Positions 36,590-44,569 of a DNA stretch of 64,000 nt are shown here, in pieces. The notes below the pieces were generated by a model. The model was given only the letters and a program-made list of their open reading frames with translations. It searched no databases and had not been told where the DNA came from. The position numbers and the translations under genes were made by a program. Origin of the DNA: Lachnoclostridium sp. GTDB taxonomy: Bacteria > Bacillota > Clostridia > Lachnospirales > Lachnospiraceae. Within the stretch, counting starts at the first letter, position 1; every line of letters starts with the position of its first letter. The stretch spans positions 124,001 through 188,000 of the forward strand of contig JAETRR010000001.1 in assembly GCA_021770065.1 (NCBI GenBank), read 5' to 3'.

Positions 36590-36662
36590 TGTAGAGCAGA
36601 CCTGCAGCCTTTCTGATATACAACAGGGTATAAGAAAAGCTGCAGTCTGTTTTACAGCATCC
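36590..36662. repeat. Inverted-repeat element C (short relative of elements A and B)
   Basis: CAGACCTGCAGCCTTTCTGATAT and a complementary arm that reads CAGACTGCAGCTTTTCTTATA on the other strand flank a short loop. The core GCAGCCTTTCTGATATACAAC resembles GCAG-CTTTTCTGATATCCAAC of element B (54044). It lies between the niacin-locus transporter and the histidine kinase. Confidence 0.65.
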
Positions 36663-36693
36663 CGAACAGATGGTTCATTAATATGTAATCTCT

Positions 36694-37758
36694 CTATAAA
36701 TCCAGTTTCATGTCTCCGTAACGGATCCACCCCTTTTTCCGCATAAGCTCCGAGAAGAGAAGCGTCAGAAGTGCAGGAAGAATAAAATGCATCACAAGAA
36801 TCTTAATGAGGGTAACCGCCGGTCCCTCTATCGGAGCCATCACCTGCCAGGTCATAATCTGCCCTACCAGTCCGCAGGTTCCCATACCGGATCCGGAAGC
36901 ATTGCTCTGCATGTTCATTGCCATCGTCCCTATGGGGCCTAAAACAGCGCTGGCAAGAATAGCCGGAAGCCAGATCACCGGTCTTCGGATAATGTTGGGC
37001 ACCTGCAGCATAGATGTACCAAGCCCCTGAGCCAGGAGACCGCCGACTTTGTTCTCCCGATAGCTCGCTGCTGCAAAGCCTACCATATTGCAGCAGCAGC
37101 CGATGGTTGCCGCGCCCGCTGCAATTCCGGACAAATTCAGAATAATACCCAGCGCCGCCGAACTAATGGGCAGTGTCAGAATCATTCCCATAAGAACCGA
37201 CACCACAATTCCCATGAGGAAAGGCTGCTGAACGGTTCCCCAGTTAATCAGGGCTCCCAGCGCTCCCATAAAGCTGCTGATAGGAGGTCCGAGAACCAGC
37301 CCCACTACAGAGCCGGATAAAATCACGGTGAGCGGTGTCACCAGAATATCAACCTTTGTTTTTCCCGACACCAGATGCCCCAGCTCAATACCTGTCAAGG
37401 CAGCAATAAAGGCTCCCAGAGGCTCTCCGGGGCCGGATAAAACAATAGCTCCATCCACCAGAACTTTCCCTGCCAGAATGCCGGACGCAAAGGCCCCCAT
37501 CATTCCTGCCGTGGCTGCCGCAAGCACCACCAGAGGGCTCTCTCTGAACTTGCAGGCCGTACCCACGCCGATTCCCGCACCTGTCACGGCTGCCGCCATC
37601 TTTCCAAAGAAATAAACGGTATCTCCCGCACTGCCTCCGATCAAAAGCCCGATCTGCTGAATGATTGTACCTGTCAGCAGGGTGGCAAACAGTCCCAGGG
37701 CCATACCGCTTAATCCGTCAATAAAAATATGATTGCCCAGCTTTTTTAATTTTTCCAT
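36694..37758 (-). CDS. PTS_EIIC_2-family membrane transporter next to niaR
   Basis: This 354-residue, highly hydrophobic protein has about 9-10 Gly/Ala-rich membrane helices and matches the PTS_EIIC_2 family, which lacks associated EIIA/EIIB. Motifs include TLLTGTIIQQIGLLIGG, SGPGEPLGAFIAALTGIELGH and GPIGTMAMNMQ. It lies directly downstream of niaR, with its own promoter overlapped by a palindromic candidate operator. The inference is niacin or a related pyridine uptake. It has no phosphorylation-site domain, so PTS function is doubtful. Confidence 0.75.
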   Translation of the reverse strand: MEKLKKLGNHIFIDGLSGMALGLFATLLTGTIIQQIGLLIGGSAGDTVYFFGKMAAAVTGAGIGVGTACKFRESPLVVLAAATAGMMGAFASGILAGKVLVDGAIVLSGPGEPLGAFIAALTGIELGHLVSGKTKVDILVTPLTVILSGSVVGLVLGPPISSFMGALGALINWGTVQQPFLMGIVVSVLMGMILTLPISSAALGIILNLSGIAAGAATIGCCCNMVGFAAASYRENKVGGLLAQGLGTSMLQVPNIIRRPVIWLPAILASAVLGPIGTMAMNMQSNASGSGMGTCGLVGQIMTWQVMAPIEGPAVTLIKILVMHFILPALLTLLFSELMRKKGWIRYGDMKLDL

Positions 37759-37782
37759 AACTGCTCCCCTTTTCTGTGTTTT

Positions 37783-37802
37783 ACAGTTGTAAAGCCAACT
37801 GT
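37783..37802. promoter_or_regulatory. Candidate NiaR operator
   Basis: A perfect palindrome, ACAGTTG-N6-CAACTGT, overlaps the -10 element and spacer of the transporter promoter. It lies downstream of niaR, the obvious regulator. Confidence 0.6.
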
Positions 37803-37814
37803 CTTGTCAGTCAA
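37786..37814 (-). promoter_or_regulatory. Promoter of the niacin-linked transporter gene
   Basis: TTGACT (37809-37814), 17-bp spacer, TACAAC (37786-37791) on the minus strand. Confidence 0.55.
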
Positions 37815-37844
37815 GGGACAGCTTATCACATCTTAGCCGGAAAG

Positions 37845-38378
37845 TCAACCTTCCATCAGAAAACCTTTCTCGCGCAGAACATTTTCAATTCGATTCATAG
37901 TTGTCTCATCTTTTGCCACAACGGTATGGTAATGAATATCCTCCGTCAGCTCTTTCAGCGGTTTTGCCCGGTTCTCTTTCATTTTCCGGCAGAACTCCTC
38001 TGCGTCCTGCCGGCTGGCTATAATAAGATCCACTGCTATCTGTCCGTAAAGTTCATGCTCTACCACTACATCCAGAACCTTTCCGCCCAAATCAACAATG
38101 GCATAGAACTCATCCAGAACCTGCTCCGTTGAATGACGGACGCACAATGTCTTTCTGCATTCTCCTGCCTCCCGGCCGGGTTCAAATAAAAGATATCCCT
38201 TATTGGTGGAAAGGATATTTTTATTCACGGCCCGTAAAAGAGCCACATCCTGTACAATCACCTGACGGCTCACCTTAAGCCTTCTGGCCAGCTCGGTTCC
38301 CGAAACGGGACTTCTGCTTCCGGCAAGCAGCCGGACGATTTCCGCTCTTCTCTGTTCTCCGTCCAATGCCTTTTCCAT
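37845..38378 (-). CDS. niaR: Niacin-responsive transcriptional repressor NiaR
   Basis: This 177-residue repressor has an N-terminal HTH_11 winged helix (RRAEIVRLLAGSRSPVSGTELARRLKVSRQVIVQDVALLR, about 9-50). A C-terminal 3H domain (about 78-175) carries the three conserved histidines that bind metal and nicotinate, seen in VRHSTEQVLDEFYAIVD, VVEHELYG and DIHYHTVV. It represses NAD synthesis or niacin-uptake genes when nicotinic acid is present. It is followed by a probable transporter under a palindromic operator. A glutamine-dependent NAD synthetase lies elsewhere in the window. Confidence 0.93.
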   Translation of the reverse strand: MEKALDGEQRRAEIVRLLAGSRSPVSGTELARRLKVSRQVIVQDVALLRAVNKNILSTNKGYLLFEPGREAGECRKTLCVRHSTEQVLDEFYAIVDLGGKVLDVVVEHELYGQIAVDLIIASRQDAEEFCRKMKENRAKPLKELTEDIHYHTVVAKDETTMNRIENVLREKGFLMEG

Positions 38379-38396
38379 CTTTCATGCCTTTCTGTC

Positions 38397-40151
38397 TTAA
38401 TTCTCATTCAATCCCATATCACGGATTCTGTCCGGCGCCATCATTACTGTTCCCGTTCCTCTGTATACTACCTCATATCCGCCCTTCACGAAATACTCTG
38501 ACAATCTCCAATTGGGAAAATCATCCGCCCAGTGAATGATATAGATGACATTGGGGTACTTCTCCGGGTGCAGGGCATAATAATCGTACAACTGTGCACT
38601 TCCCTCATGAACCTGCCAGGTGGAATAGCTGCCGCAGTCTGCCTTCGCATAGAGGTAAATCCAGGGAGCCACACCGACTACCAGCAGCCGATCCCGGGAA
38701 GTCAGATTCAGGCCGTCCAGCTCCGCAAGCACTTCCCCGTACCATCGGGCAGTTTCCGGTGTGGTGTAGACGCCTTTTAGCGGTCCTTGTTCCATTTTCT
38801 GTGTAAGACGCGGCATAACATCCTCTCCGCATGTATAATTCATCCGCAGATGAAAACTCCCCGCAAACTGCAGAAGGACTACCGCACACACGGCCGCACC
38901 GGCCGTCCGCTTTAAAAACAGGGATCTTTTTCCTTCTGCTCTCCGGATTTCTTTCAGCCACTGCGCGGCAAACATAATCCCCACACAGGAACAAAGACTG
39001 TAAGCTGCGCTGATATTAACGATTCCGGTATTGGTTGCATACTGCACAATCATCGTAAAAGCCATTGCAGGCAGATACCAGCCGTAAAACAGGCGTTTAT
39101 CTTTATGCTCCGTAACAAGGTATGCTTCCAGACACCAAAAGGCAAGGGGAAGCATCTGATAGTTGATCGGAATATGCTCCGCAATAAATCCATAATAAAA
39201 CAGTGCCGGAAACACGCACACAGAAGCCAGAGCCATATATATCACACTGTGTTCAAAGCGCTTCCGATCCAGAAGCGTAGCCAGATAAACCAGCCCCAGT
39301 CCGCAGAACATGAACCGATAGCTTTTAAAACACAGTTCAAAATACCGCTTTGTCTTATACCAGAGTCCGCTGCTCTGATGTTCCTGGTCGCCCAAAATAT
39401 GGGGAATGTTAGCCAGCACTTCTGAAATTGTCCCTCTCTGGAACACAAAGAGCAGAAAAAACAGCAGAATAATTCCGGCTCCCAGAGTCATCCAGATAAA
39501 ATTTTTAAAGCAGAGGGCGCCTTCTGTCTCCTGCTTTCTTTTATGATTCCAAAGGGTTACACCCAGACACAGGGCGCCGTATCCCGCATACATGAGAAGC
39601 GCAAACGGATTGGCCAGAACAAGCGCTGCCATCAGCATCCCGCAGAGCAGATATTCCGGTACGGAATGTTCCATATCAGCGGAGAGGACAGCCAGCAGTA
39701 TCGTCATCATTCCAAATTCAATGCAATTGTAGGACATGGCACAGAGTCCGAACGGCACAAAGATCAGAAACAAAAATGCCGGTCCGTAAGATGCTTTCCC
39801 TCTTCGCTGAAACCGCAGATATAAAAGCACGGTTATAATGCCTTCAAACGCCAGATACAGGAAGCGGCCTGCCATAACAATTCCTTCCGTAGAACCCAGC
39901 CCCATGCGGATCAGACTGTAAACGGGATGCAGCAGAAAACTGCTGAGCTGCTGGGCCGGATGCCAGTCATCAATCAGCAGCTTTCCTCCCCGGTACAGGG
40001 TCTCCGAGGCGCCGATATAGTACATCTCATCCGCCGTGTTAAAGCCGTAAAAGCTGCGCCTAATCAAAAGAATCTCTATCAAAAGAAACAGACCGATAAA
40101 AATCAGGTGCTGCGTCTTTCCCCGATCTGCCGTTTTCCTGTCAACTGTCAT
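38397..40151 (-). CDS. Polytopic membrane protein, GT-C glycosyltransferase-like
   Basis: This 584-residue protein has about 11 membrane helices and a short soluble C-terminal domain. The first loop after helix 1 has FNTADEMYYIGASETLYRGGKLLIDDWHPAQQLSSF, where paired acidic residues (ADE and DDW) resemble the first-loop catalytic motif of GT-C enzymes that use lipid-linked sugars. No family name is certain. The start at 40151 has GAGG at 5 nt and lies after a terminator; the longer ORF would read through that hairpin. It may act in surface polysaccharide or protein glycosylation, but no partner genes are nearby. Confidence 0.65.
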   Translation of the reverse strand: MTVDRKTADRGKTQHLIFIGLFLLIEILLIRRSFYGFNTADEMYYIGASETLYRGGKLLIDDWHPAQQLSSFLLHPVYSLIRMGLGSTEGIVMAGRFLYLAFEGIITVLLYLRFQRRGKASYGPAFLFLIFVPFGLCAMSYNCIEFGMMTILLAVLSADMEHSVPEYLLCGMLMAALVLANPFALLMYAGYGALCLGVTLWNHKRKQETEGALCFKNFIWMTLGAGIILLFFLLFVFQRGTISEVLANIPHILGDQEHQSSGLWYKTKRYFELCFKSYRFMFCGLGLVYLATLLDRKRFEHSVIYMALASVCVFPALFYYGFIAEHIPINYQMLPLAFWCLEAYLVTEHKDKRLFYGWYLPAMAFTMIVQYATNTGIVNISAAYSLCSCVGIMFAAQWLKEIRRAEGKRSLFLKRTAGAAVCAVVLLQFAGSFHLRMNYTCGEDVMPRLTQKMEQGPLKGVYTTPETARWYGEVLAELDGLNLTSRDRLLVVGVAPWIYLYAKADCGSYSTWQVHEGSAQLYDYYALHPEKYPNVIYIIHWADDFPNWRLSEYFVKGGYEVVYRGTGTVMMAPDRIRDMGLNEN

Positions 40152-40182
40152 TTTTACCTCTTCCTCTTCCATCGCAGCCGCA

Positions 40183-40219
40183 AAAGAAAGTGCCGCAAAA
40201 GATTGTTCTCCAGCGGCAC
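40183..40219 (-). terminator. Terminator after the coiled-coil gene
   Basis: GTGCCGC pairs with GCGGCAC, followed by TTTCTTTT on the minus strand, between 40231 and the membrane-protein start. Confidence 0.7.
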
Positions 40220-40230
40220 CCACTTTATCA

Positions 40231-40500
40231 CTACGCTTCTTTCTCATTCAGCGCCCGATCGATCTGTTCTTTCAGGCCTGCTGCCTGTTCCGTAATCCGG
40301 GTCAGCTCATCCTGTATCAGACGCAGTTCGCGCCGTCTGGCTTCCTTCGATTCCTGGAGCTTCTTTTCATAAAATGCTTTCTGTTCTTCCCGAACCTGTC
40401 TCCTTATCTGCTCTGACCGTTCCTTTTCCTGCTTCCTCATCTGTTCCTTTAAACGGCTGACATTCTCTCTGTAAAATTGCTCCAGCGGATGGCCCTTCAT
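40231..40500 (-). CDS. Small coiled-coil hypothetical protein
   Basis: This 89-residue protein is strongly charged (Lys, Arg, Glu, Gln) and almost entirely predicted helix or coiled coil with heptad-like Leu/Ile spacing in the second half (LRLIQDELTRITEQAAGLKEQI). It has no signal peptide, Cys or recognisable domain. It is 32 bp downstream of the aldolase gene, probably cotranscribed, and followed by a terminator. Function unknown. Confidence 0.6.
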   Translation of the reverse strand: MKGHPLEQFYRENVSRLKEQMRKQEKERSEQIRRQVREEQKAFYEKKLQESKEARRRELRLIQDELTRITEQAAGLKEQIDRALNEKEA

Positions 40501-40532
40501 AATCGTTCCCTCTTTCCTGCTTCCTGCCTTAC

Positions 40533-41381
40533 TTATGCTTTTCCGTCACAGCCGCACATCTTCATGCGGAGCTTCACGATCTCCTTCACATGCTCCATAG
40601 CTGTCTTACCGTATTTCTTCGGATCAAAGGCATCCGGATTGGCTGCCAGGAATTCCTTTACGCCGTCCGTATAGGCAATCCGCAGCTCCGTGGCAAAATT
40701 CACTTTACAGATTCCGCGCTTGATACTCTCCTTCACCGCCTCCTCGGAAAGTCCGCTGGCTCCGTGAAGTACCAGGGGAATAGAAACCACCTTGCGGATC
40801 TCTGCCAGACGGTCAAGGTCAAGCTTCGGCTCTCCCTTGTAAACCCCGTGAGCCGTCCCGATGGCCACAGCCAGAGAACCGATTCCGGTGCGCTCCGCAA
40901 ATTCCTTTGCTTCCATGGGATCTGTGTAACCTCCATTGCCGCCGTCCAGATCATCCTCCTTGCCGCCCACCTTGCCAAGCTCTGCCTCTACCGGAATTCC
41001 GGAGGGACGGCAGGCATCCGCTACGGCCTTTGTAACTGCAATGTTCTCCTCAAATACACTGTGGGAGCCGTCGATCATAATGGAACTGTATCCGGTTCTT
41101 AAAGCCCGCATAGCCAGATCAAAGCTGTCGCCGTGATCCAGGTGCATGCAGACGGGCACGTCCGCTTTTTCCGCCGCAGTTTTTACATTGGCCAGATACA
41201 TATCCAGTCCTGCGTATTTTACCGTGGAAGGGGTGGTCTGAAGCATCAGCGGTGCATTCAGCTCCTCCGCAGCCGCAATTACTGCCATTACCATCTCCAT
41301 ATTCTCCACATTGAATGCTCCTACTGCATAACCGCCCTTCTGGGCATCCAGAAGCATCTTCTCCGATGTTACAAATGCCAT
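40533..41381 (-). CDS. Class II ketose-bisphosphate aldolase (Fba/GatY/KbaY family)
   Basis: This 282-residue Zn-dependent aldolase cleaves a ketose-1,6-bisphosphate to dihydroxyacetone phosphate and an aldehyde phosphate. Zn ligands lie in VPVCMHLDHGDS, GTAHGVYKG and LVLHGASG. The catalytic loop contains EAELGKVGGKEDD. Length and sequence favour the tagatose/fructose-bisphosphate type. The ATG at 41381 has AGGAGG at 8 nt; a GTG two codons earlier is less likely. It has its own promoter after the kinase-gene terminator and may finish the pathway of the adjacent sugar operon. Confidence 0.9.
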   Translation of the reverse strand: MAFVTSEKMLLDAQKGGYAVGAFNVENMEMVMAVIAAAEELNAPLMLQTTPSTVKYAGLDMYLANVKTAAEKADVPVCMHLDHGDSFDLAMRALRTGYSSIMIDGSHSVFEENIAVTKAVADACRPSGIPVEAELGKVGGKEDDLDGGNGGYTDPMEAKEFAERTGIGSLAVAIGTAHGVYKGEPKLDLDRLAEIRKVVSIPLVLHGASGLSEEAVKESIKRGICKVNFATELRIAYTDGVKEFLAANPDAFDPKKYGKTAMEHVKEIVKLRMKMCGCDGKA

Positions 41382-41438
41382 ATCCACATCCTCCTGCTCT
41401 GTTTATTTTCCAGTAATTTTCCGGATTTTTCTGTTTTC

Positions 41439-41467
41439 ATCCTACTATAGCTGCGGCGGTTTGTCAA
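41439..41467 (-). promoter_or_regulatory. Promoter of the class II aldolase gene
   Basis: TTGACA (41462-41467), 17-bp spacer, TAGGAT (41439-41444) on the minus strand. Confidence 0.75.
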
Positions 41468-41481
41468 CTGTACAGCGCAGC

Positions 41482-41512
41482 AAAAACGGCATCGGAACAC
41501 TTCCCATGCCGT
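41482..41512 (-). terminator. Terminator of the second sugar operon
   Basis: ACGGCAT pairs with ATGCCGT, followed by TTTTTGC on the minus strand, 19 bp after the kinase stop. Confidence 0.85.
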
Positions 41513-41530
41513 CTTTGCATTCTTGTTTTC

Positions 41531-42475
41531 TCAGGTGTTTGCTCTGATCATTTCCCGGACTGTCTCCGGAGAAATCTTTCCCTCCATGGGTCCGAAGGCT
41601 GCCGCATTCAGCGCTCCGGCCGCCGCTCCCATCTGTGCGGCTTCCTCCAGGCTCTTTCCTTCTGCCAGGCCGCAGATAAAGGCCGCGTCATAGCTGTCCC
41701 CGGCTCCCGTGGCATCCTCCTGTTTTACTTTGTAAACGCTCATCTCTACCTGAAGTCCGTCTTTTGTATAAACCCTGGAACCTTTGGAACCGTTTTTAAG
41801 TACCAGGAGCTCAAGCTCCGGATTTTCAAATACCTTCTCAACTGCTTTTTCCAGTTCCTCCTCTCCGGACAGCATCTTAAGTTCCGAGACTCCCGGCATC
41901 AGAATTGCAGATTTCTTAAACACATCCTGCAGAATCTTTAACACAGCCGGATCCCTCATCATTTCCAGCCGCACATTGGGATCAAAGCTGATCTTCGCTC
42001 CCTGTGCCTTCATCATATCCACAGTCTTTACAATCTCATGGGCAAAATCCACATTGGACATGAGCGCGCAGCCCATGATATGCATATACTTTACATCCTC
42101 CAGCCCTTCCGGTGTCTCAGGCGCCTTTGCCATTACGCAGGGGGAATTATCCATATAGAACAGAAACTTCCGTTCTCCGTCCGCAAAATAAGTTACAAAT
42201 GCCACACCGGTATTGCCCTTGTCACTGACCAGGACACGGCTCACATCCACGCCGTCCTTTTTCAGCCTGCGCATAATATTCTCGCCAAAATCATCCGCCC
42301 CCACGCCGCTGATAATTGCCGCAGAATGTCCAAGCCTTGCCGCTGTACTGATAAAGATTCCGGGCGCTCCGCTGGGGAACGGCCCTCTGAAATGATCCGT
42401 GTCGTAAAGGGGAACATCCTCGCGGGGACGCATAATCTCCACCAGAAGCTCGCCCATTGTCAATATTTCCGCCAT
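41531..42475 (-). CDS. PfkB-family sugar kinase
   Basis: This 314-residue ribokinase-fold enzyme phosphorylates a ketose or keto acid with ATP. It shows LTMGELLVEIMRP at the N-terminus, GGxG-like region ISGVGADDFGENI, SFDPNVRLEM, and the catalytic/anion-hole motif DATGAGDSYDAAF (about residues 249-261). It resembles fructokinase and 2-keto-3-deoxygluconate kinase groups. It is last gene in the operon, with leader repeat copy 2 supplying its ribosome site. Substrate specificity is not determinable here. Confidence 0.9.
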   Translation of the reverse strand: MAEILTMGELLVEIMRPREDVPLYDTDHFRGPFPSGAPGIFISTAARLGHSAAIISGVGADDFGENIMRRLKKDGVDVSRVLVSDKGNTGVAFVTYFADGERKFLFYMDNSPCVMAKAPETPEGLEDVKYMHIMGCALMSNVDFAHEIVKTVDMMKAQGAKISFDPNVRLEMMRDPAVLKILQDVFKKSAILMPGVSELKMLSGEEELEKAVEKVFENPELELLVLKNGSKGSRVYTKDGLQVEMSVYKVKQEDATGAGDSYDAAFICGLAEGKSLEEAAQMGAAAGALNAAAFGPMEGKISPETVREMIRANT

Positions 42476-42481
42476 ATACTT

Positions 42482-42613
42482 CCTCCTATTCCAGTTCCGT
42501 AATATCCCTCCCAGTACACCTTAACCTAAATCAATTTCCAGCCGCATATACATGCGTCTGTAAATCGATTTGTGCACTGTGAGGGATATTACTGTTATAG
42601 TCGCTTCGGCACA
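42482..42613 (-). repeat. Modular leader repeat, copy 2
   Basis: Same body as copy 1: AATATCCCTC...GAGGGATATT with inner AAATC(A/G)ATTT arms, ending GGAACTGGAATAGGAGG, ahead of the PfkB kinase gene. The upstream tail has GTGTGCCGAAGCGACTATA, also seen in copy 4. Compensatory-looking differences inside the hairpin (for example A to G in one arm) hint at selection for structure. Confidence 0.87.
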
Positions 42614-42621
42614 CAGTTCCT

Positions 42622-43395
42622 TTATCCTATGGTAAATCCGCCGTCAAGCACAATGTTCGCTCCGTTGATGAGGCTTGCCGCATCGCTGGCCAGAAATACC
42701 GCACAGGCCGCAACTTCCTCGGGATAACCGAATCTCCGGGCCGGAATCGTTTTCTTGAAGGCTTCTCCCGCTTCGTTATTCCAGTTCATCTCTCCCAGAG
42801 CAGTCATTACGATTGTGGGTGAGATGGCATTGACATTGATGTTGTACCGGGCCCACTCCAGAGCACACTGTTTTACCAGCTGGATAATGGCTGCCTTTGT
42901 ACATCCGTATGCCACATGACGGTCCAGGGCCACCACTCCGCCCTGGGAAGCAATGCAGACAATCTTTCCGCCGCCGGCTTTGAGCATTTCTTTACCAACC
43001 TCTCTGGTCATCTTAAAGCTGCCCGTGAGATTAATATCAAGCGTTTTCTGCCAGACCTCATCTCTCACCTCCTCTATCTTCTCCAGGATTCCTATGCCCG
43101 CACAGTTCACCAGAATATCAATCTTTCCGAATTCCTCTATACTTGTCTTTACCGCATTCTTAATATCTTCATCCCTGGTAATATCCGCAGTAATCTGCAA
43201 AAATTTCCGTCCGCACTTCTCTACAGCCTCCCTGGTCTCCGGCGCCTCATGCAGATCAAAGCAGATAATATCTGCCCCCTTTTTCGCATACATAACAGCA
43301 ATCGCCTGTCCGATACCGGCCGCCGCTCCGGTGATCAGAGCCGTTCTGCCCTCCAGGCCGAAATTAATGTCAAACTCTCTGTACTTGTTACTCAT
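42622..43395 (-). CDS. SDR-family oxidoreductase
   Basis: This 257-residue classical short-chain dehydrogenase has the NAD(P) loop TALITGAAAGIGQAIAV (about 18-34), NCAGIGI, catalytic Ser in VCIASQGG, and YGCTKAA with the YxxxK catalytic pair. It probably interconverts a hydroxyl and keto group in a sugar or polyol. The start at 43395 follows AAGGAGG; the longer ORF adds 14 residues without one. It sits between the Zn-dehydrogenase and the kinase. Confidence 0.92.
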   Translation of the reverse strand: MSNKYREFDINFGLEGRTALITGAAAGIGQAIAVMYAKKGADIICFDLHEAPETREAVEKCGRKFLQITADITRDEDIKNAVKTSIEEFGKIDILVNCAGIGILEKIEEVRDEVWQKTLDINLTGSFKMTREVGKEMLKAGGGKIVCIASQGGVVALDRHVAYGCTKAAIIQLVKQCALEWARYNINVNAISPTIVMTALGEMNWNNEAGEAFKKTIPARRFGYPEEVAACAVFLASDAASLINGANIVLDGGFTIG

Positions 43396-43456
43396 TCTGC
43401 AGTTCCTCCTTCCATGCTTACATGGCACATTCCTCAAAATCCTATTCTTTTCCGCG

Positions 43457-43508
43457 AAAAAAATACAGCGCCGGCACCCAGGGCGTAATGCACCTGTATG
43501 CCGACGCC
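43457..43508 (-). terminator. Internal terminator or attenuator between the dehydrogenase and SDR genes
   Basis: On the minus strand GGCGTCGGCA...AGG pairs with CCT...TGCCGGCGC, followed by GTATTTTTTT. It lies within an otherwise continuous operon, so downstream genes may be expressed at a lower level. Confidence 0.65.
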
Positions 43509-43515
43509 AATGTCG

Positions 43516-44535
43516 TTACATTTCAATCAGAATTTTCAGACTGGTGTCCTTGTTCTGTTCAATATATTTATATGCCTCCGGATACTCGTCAAAAGGAAAT
43601 ACCCTGGAAATCAGCGGTTCCATCTTAATCTTTCCCGATGCGATGTAGTCAATGGTATCCTGGAAATCCTTCTCCACATACATCAGCGATCCGCAGATAC
43701 GCAGCTCCCTGTCCTGTACCCAGGAGAGATTCACTTCCGGATTTTTGCCGAATACGCCTACAACCACAATATCGTTTCCCTTCTTTGAGCACTCGATTGC
43801 CTGGTTGACCGTCGCTCCAATGCCTACGCACTCAAAGAAGATGTCGGGGCCTTCCGCGCCGAACGCCTCCAGGACGGCTTCCTTCATGGTTATCTTACCG
43901 GTATTTGCCGTATGGGGAATCCCGCATTTTCTGGCAGTCTCCAGACGGTTCTCGGAAAGATCCGTAATCAGAACGCTCTTTGCCCCGTCCGCCATAGCGG
44001 CCTGGGCAGTCACGTTGCCGATGGTGCCTGCGCCCATAACTACGACATTTTTTCCCTCTACGCTTCCGCATCTTCTCACCGCATGGACGCCTACCGCCCC
44101 CGGCTCTACCGTAGCGGCCAGCTCGGCGGACATTCCCTCCGGTATCTTCTTAATCAGGGCAGCCGGAACATTAAAGTACTCACAGGCCGCTCCCGGAGTC
44201 TGGCATCCGATTACATCCAGGGTATTGCAGATATTATATCTTCCCGCTTTGCAGGGCTCACACTCTCTGCAGAACTCCTGGGGCATCATAGTTACCAGCT
44301 CGCCCTTGCTGATGCCTTTTACATCAGCTCCTGTTTCCACGACTTCCCCCGACATCTCATGGCCCAGCCGGATAGGAAATGACATAAAAGGATGCTGTCC
44401 GTAGTATGCATGGATATCAGAACCGCAGATTCCGATATTCTTCACCTTTACCAGAACCTCGTCGGCTTTGATGACCGGTTTTTCAATCTCGCTGAATTCA
44501 ATGGTTTCCGCTTTTGTTAAAACCGCCTGCTTCAT
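43516..44535 (-). CDS. Zinc-dependent medium-chain alcohol/polyol dehydrogenase
   Basis: This 339-residue MDR enzyme has catalytic-zinc residues in GICGSDIHAYYG and LGHEMSGEV. Four structural-zinc cysteines lie in FCRECEPCKAGRYNIC. The NAD fold has VVMGAGTIGNVTAQAA with ITDLSENRLE after it, indicating NAD preference by the Asp. It resembles the sorbitol/threonine/galactitol dehydrogenase group. The start at 44535 follows GGAGG; the earlier ORF start does not. It is directly downstream of the binding-protein gene, which suggests oxidation of the imported polyol or sugar. Confidence 0.92.
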   Translation of the reverse strand: MKQAVLTKAETIEFSEIEKPVIKADEVLVKVKNIGICGSDIHAYYGQHPFMSFPIRLGHEMSGEVVETGADVKGISKGELVTMMPQEFCRECEPCKAGRYNICNTLDVIGCQTPGAACEYFNVPAALIKKIPEGMSAELAATVEPGAVGVHAVRRCGSVEGKNVVVMGAGTIGNVTAQAAMADGAKSVLITDLSENRLETARKCGIPHTANTGKITMKEAVLEAFGAEGPDIFFECVGIGATVNQAIECSKKGNDIVVVGVFGKNPEVNLSWVQDRELRICGSLMYVEKDFQDTIDYIASGKIKMEPLISRVFPFDEYPEAYKYIEQNKDTSLKILIEM

Positions 44536-44569
44536 ATACTTTCTTCCTCCATTCACAGAACTTTTAACA

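Noticed and set aside
36694..37758. Annotation as a working PTS sugar permease
   Set aside because: No EIIA/EIIB domain or gene is present and the neighbour is NiaR, so sugar phosphotransfer is unlikely.
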